Shown: positions 5,709 through 6,627 of the stretch, piece after piece
How positions within the stretch are numbered: position 1 is the first letter of the stretch
How the letters are laid out: each line of letters starts with the position of its first letter
Source: Ruminococcus flavefaciens
GTDB lineage: Bacteria > Bacillota > Clostridia > Oscillospirales > Ruminococcaceae
DNA length: 6,627 nucleotides
Assembly (NCBI GenBank): GCA_902792495.1
Contig: CADBAC010000074.1
Location: forward strand, 1 to 6,627
Direction: 5' to 3'
Position numbers and translations under genes: made by a program
Notes under the pieces: generated by a model
The model's input: the letters and a program-made list of their open reading frames with translations, nothing else
Databases searched by the model: none
Told to the model about the DNA's origin: nothing

Positions 5709-6329
5709 ATTTCAACGATAGATATTATACCACTCTTCATGATAAAAATCAAGTATTTATCGGGATTTTTCGGAAATTTTTTTGATGTTTCATGTAAAAA
5801 ATCTTTGCTGTCCGCTGAAACGTACAGCCCTGCATCCACAATGAAGTTGATTTTACCATGAGAAGTTCTCTGGTAAACTTCCTTCACAGCCTCATGACAG
5901 CCTCGCCTTGGTCTGAAGCCATACATACATTTCAGAAATCTCGGCTCATACACCGCTTCCAGTATCTTCTTGAGTGCCAGCTGCACTATTTTATCCTCTT
6001 AGGCTACTATCCCCAACGGGCGAAGTTTACCATTTGCCTTTAGTATATATACCCTACGGGTTGGCAACGGTTTGTATGCTTTGTTCTTCAGTCTCCTCAC
6101 AAGGTCAGCAATATTACTGTCAAGGTTCTTTCCGTATTCTTCCTTGGTCATCTCATCTATACCTACTGCTTTCTTGCCATCGAGTTCTCTGTGGCATTGT
6201 TTCAGCATGTCAGCATTGATGAGATGGTACAGACTCGTGAATATCGGTCGTTTCGTTGTCGCTGAAATCTCTGCTATTCTTTTCCTCAGAGAGACCGTTA
6301 CTGTGTAACCTCCTTCCCTCTGTCGGCAT
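5702..6329 (-). pseudogene. Degenerate, 3'-truncated group II intron reverse transcriptase/maturase
   Basis: The remaining frame encodes only the N-terminal portion of an LtrA-like protein. From ATG 6329 the frame reads MPTEGRRLHSNG. A frame change near 6287-6294, in a CT-repeat tract, is then needed to reach SLRKRIAEISATTKRPIF and, from 6208, MLKQCHRELDGKKAVGIDE. RT motif 1 is RRVYILKANGKLRPLGIVA, followed by an in-frame TAA (6001-5999). The same frame resumes as EDKIVQLALKKILEAVYEP, FLKCMYGFRPRRGCHEAV (RT motif 2) and INFIVDA, the start of motif A. Homology stops at about 5831; the last 43 codons, to the stop at 5702, are unrelated and contain the thi promoter. The YxDD motif, maturase domain X and endonuclease are absent. 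The gene cannot make an active enzyme. The family is clear; the frameshift is inferred from reading both frames. Confidence 0.87.
5724..5752 (-). promoter_or_regulatory. Sigma-70/SigA-type promoter of the thi operon
   Basis: TTGATT (5752-5747) and TATAAT (5729-5724) are separated by exactly 17 bases, and the bases TGG before the -10 box make an extended -10 (TGnTATAAT). Transcription should start near 5717, just ahead of the riboswitch aptamer. The promoter lies in AT-rich DNA that is also the non-homologous tail of the broken intron reverse transcriptase frame. No operator is evident, so control seems to rest with the riboswitch. Confidence 0.8.
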
Positions 6330-6627
6330 TACCCGACTTCAATGGTACTATGAAGTTATCCGACTGCCTGCCGCCCATTTGACATCCTCCATTTTCAGTT
6401 GGGTAGTCAAACTCTCTTTCGAGAGACGGCAGGCTCTCCCCAGTTGATGTGCATCCTTAGTGTCAAGCATGATCGGCTCTTTGACCCCGCAGTGCCATAC
6501 AGTTCTCACCATGTCGAGCTGTCTGATGTTGCCTTCCGCACCAGTTAAGACGTCGGCCAGCTGGAATAACTAACTTTTCGAGGCTCAATCGCTTTAACGA
6601 CCCTACTTGCTTGCTGTCTACGCTTGT
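5831..6627 (-). mobile_element. Group II intron remnant, 3' end deleted, 5' end outside the window
   Basis: This is a retroelement fragment in the same orientation as the thi operon. Its 5' part (6627 to about 6330) is non-coding structured RNA and its 3' part is the broken RT gene. No domain V or VI (the catalytic hairpin and branch-point domain expected after the ORF) is found between the end of RT homology and the thi promoter. The element therefore could neither splice nor move by itself. The left boundary at about 5831 is where RT similarity ends inside motif A; the right boundary lies beyond the window. Confidence 0.82.
6322..6627 (-). ncRNA. Group II intron RNA, partial (5' domains up to the ORF)
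   Basis: About 300 bases carry no convincing gene but clear RNA structure. An 8-bp helix, GCCTGCCG (6434-6427) with CGGCAGGC (6373-6366), encloses a CTCTC-GAAA-GAGAG hairpin (6425-6412, a GNRA tetraloop) and a TTTGAC/GTCAAA helix. Next come ACTTCA/TGAAGT around TAGTACCAT, and GTCGG/CCGAC (6337-6322), which overlaps the RT start codon. The phrases CAACTGGGGAGAGCC and GTCGGGTAATGCCGAC resemble the segments just before the ORF in the Lactococcus intron Ll.LtrB (CTGGGGATACC, AAGGGTAACGCCCTT). Exact domain numbering is uncertain. The conserved 5' end (GUGYG) is not in the window. Confidence 0.7.

Noticed and set aside
5800..5831. Possible remnant of intron domain V just after the end of RT homology (GGGCTGTACG)
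   Set aside because: Only a short stretch resembles the expected hairpin; the opposite strand and the GAAA loop are missing, so it is not supported.
6350..6514. Minus-strand 54-codon frame starting MVRTVWHCGVKEPIML
   Set aside because: It coincides with the structured, conserved intron RNA upstream of the RT gene. The stems and intron-like phrases explain the sequence better than a protein does, and I see no clear ribosome binding site.

Overview
The window carries one complete thiamine (vitamin B1) biosynthesis operon, read leftward on the minus strand, preceded by the decayed remains of a group II intron. Gene style points to an anaerobic Firmicute of the Clostridia, plausibly a Ruminococcaceae member. 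The evidence is ThiH (oxygen-sensitive radical SAM) in place of the aerobic ThiO, a short ThiF, a short-form ThiC, a TenI next to ThiE, purine-rich Shine-Dalgarno sites, and moderate GC with AT-rich control regions. The taxonomic guess is an inference.

Layout, in the direction of transcription (right to left). Positions 6627 to about 5831 hold a group II intron fragment: structured RNA (about 6330-6627) followed by a broken reverse transcriptase/maturase gene. That gene has a probable frameshift, an in-frame TAA, and loses all homology within RT motif A. Positions 5752-5724 are a strong promoter (TTGATT, 17 bases, TATAAT with an extended -10) inside the non-homologous tail of the broken RT frame. 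Positions 5708-5615 are a TPP riboswitch aptamer, and 5602-5569 an intrinsic terminator. Then come thiS, thiF, thiG, thiH, tenI, thiE, thiD and thiC. thiC is cut by the left edge of the window. Gaps are tiny or are overlaps (0, 19, 12, -8, -8, 74 and 1 bases), so the eight genes probably form one transcript.

How the genes work together. ThiF adenylates the C-terminal glycine of the carrier protein ThiS, which is then converted to a thiocarboxylate. ThiH cleaves tyrosine to dehydroglycine. ThiG condenses ThiS-thiocarboxylate, dehydroglycine and deoxyxylulose 5-phosphate into the thiazole. TenI aromatises the thiazole tautomer. ThiC makes HMP-phosphate from aminoimidazole ribotide, and ThiD phosphorylates it to HMP-diphosphate. 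ThiE joins the two halves to give thiamine monophosphate. The final kinase (ThiL or equivalent), the cysteine desulfurase that supplies sulfur, and any transporter are not in the window. When TPP is plentiful the riboswitch should favour the terminator and shut off the whole set.

I found no undescribed system. The most unusual parts are the intron remnant ending just upstream of the promoter, a GC-rich hairpin in the only sizeable gap of the operon, and a thiS-thiF junction where the functional glycine codons also supply the next gene's ribosome binding site.
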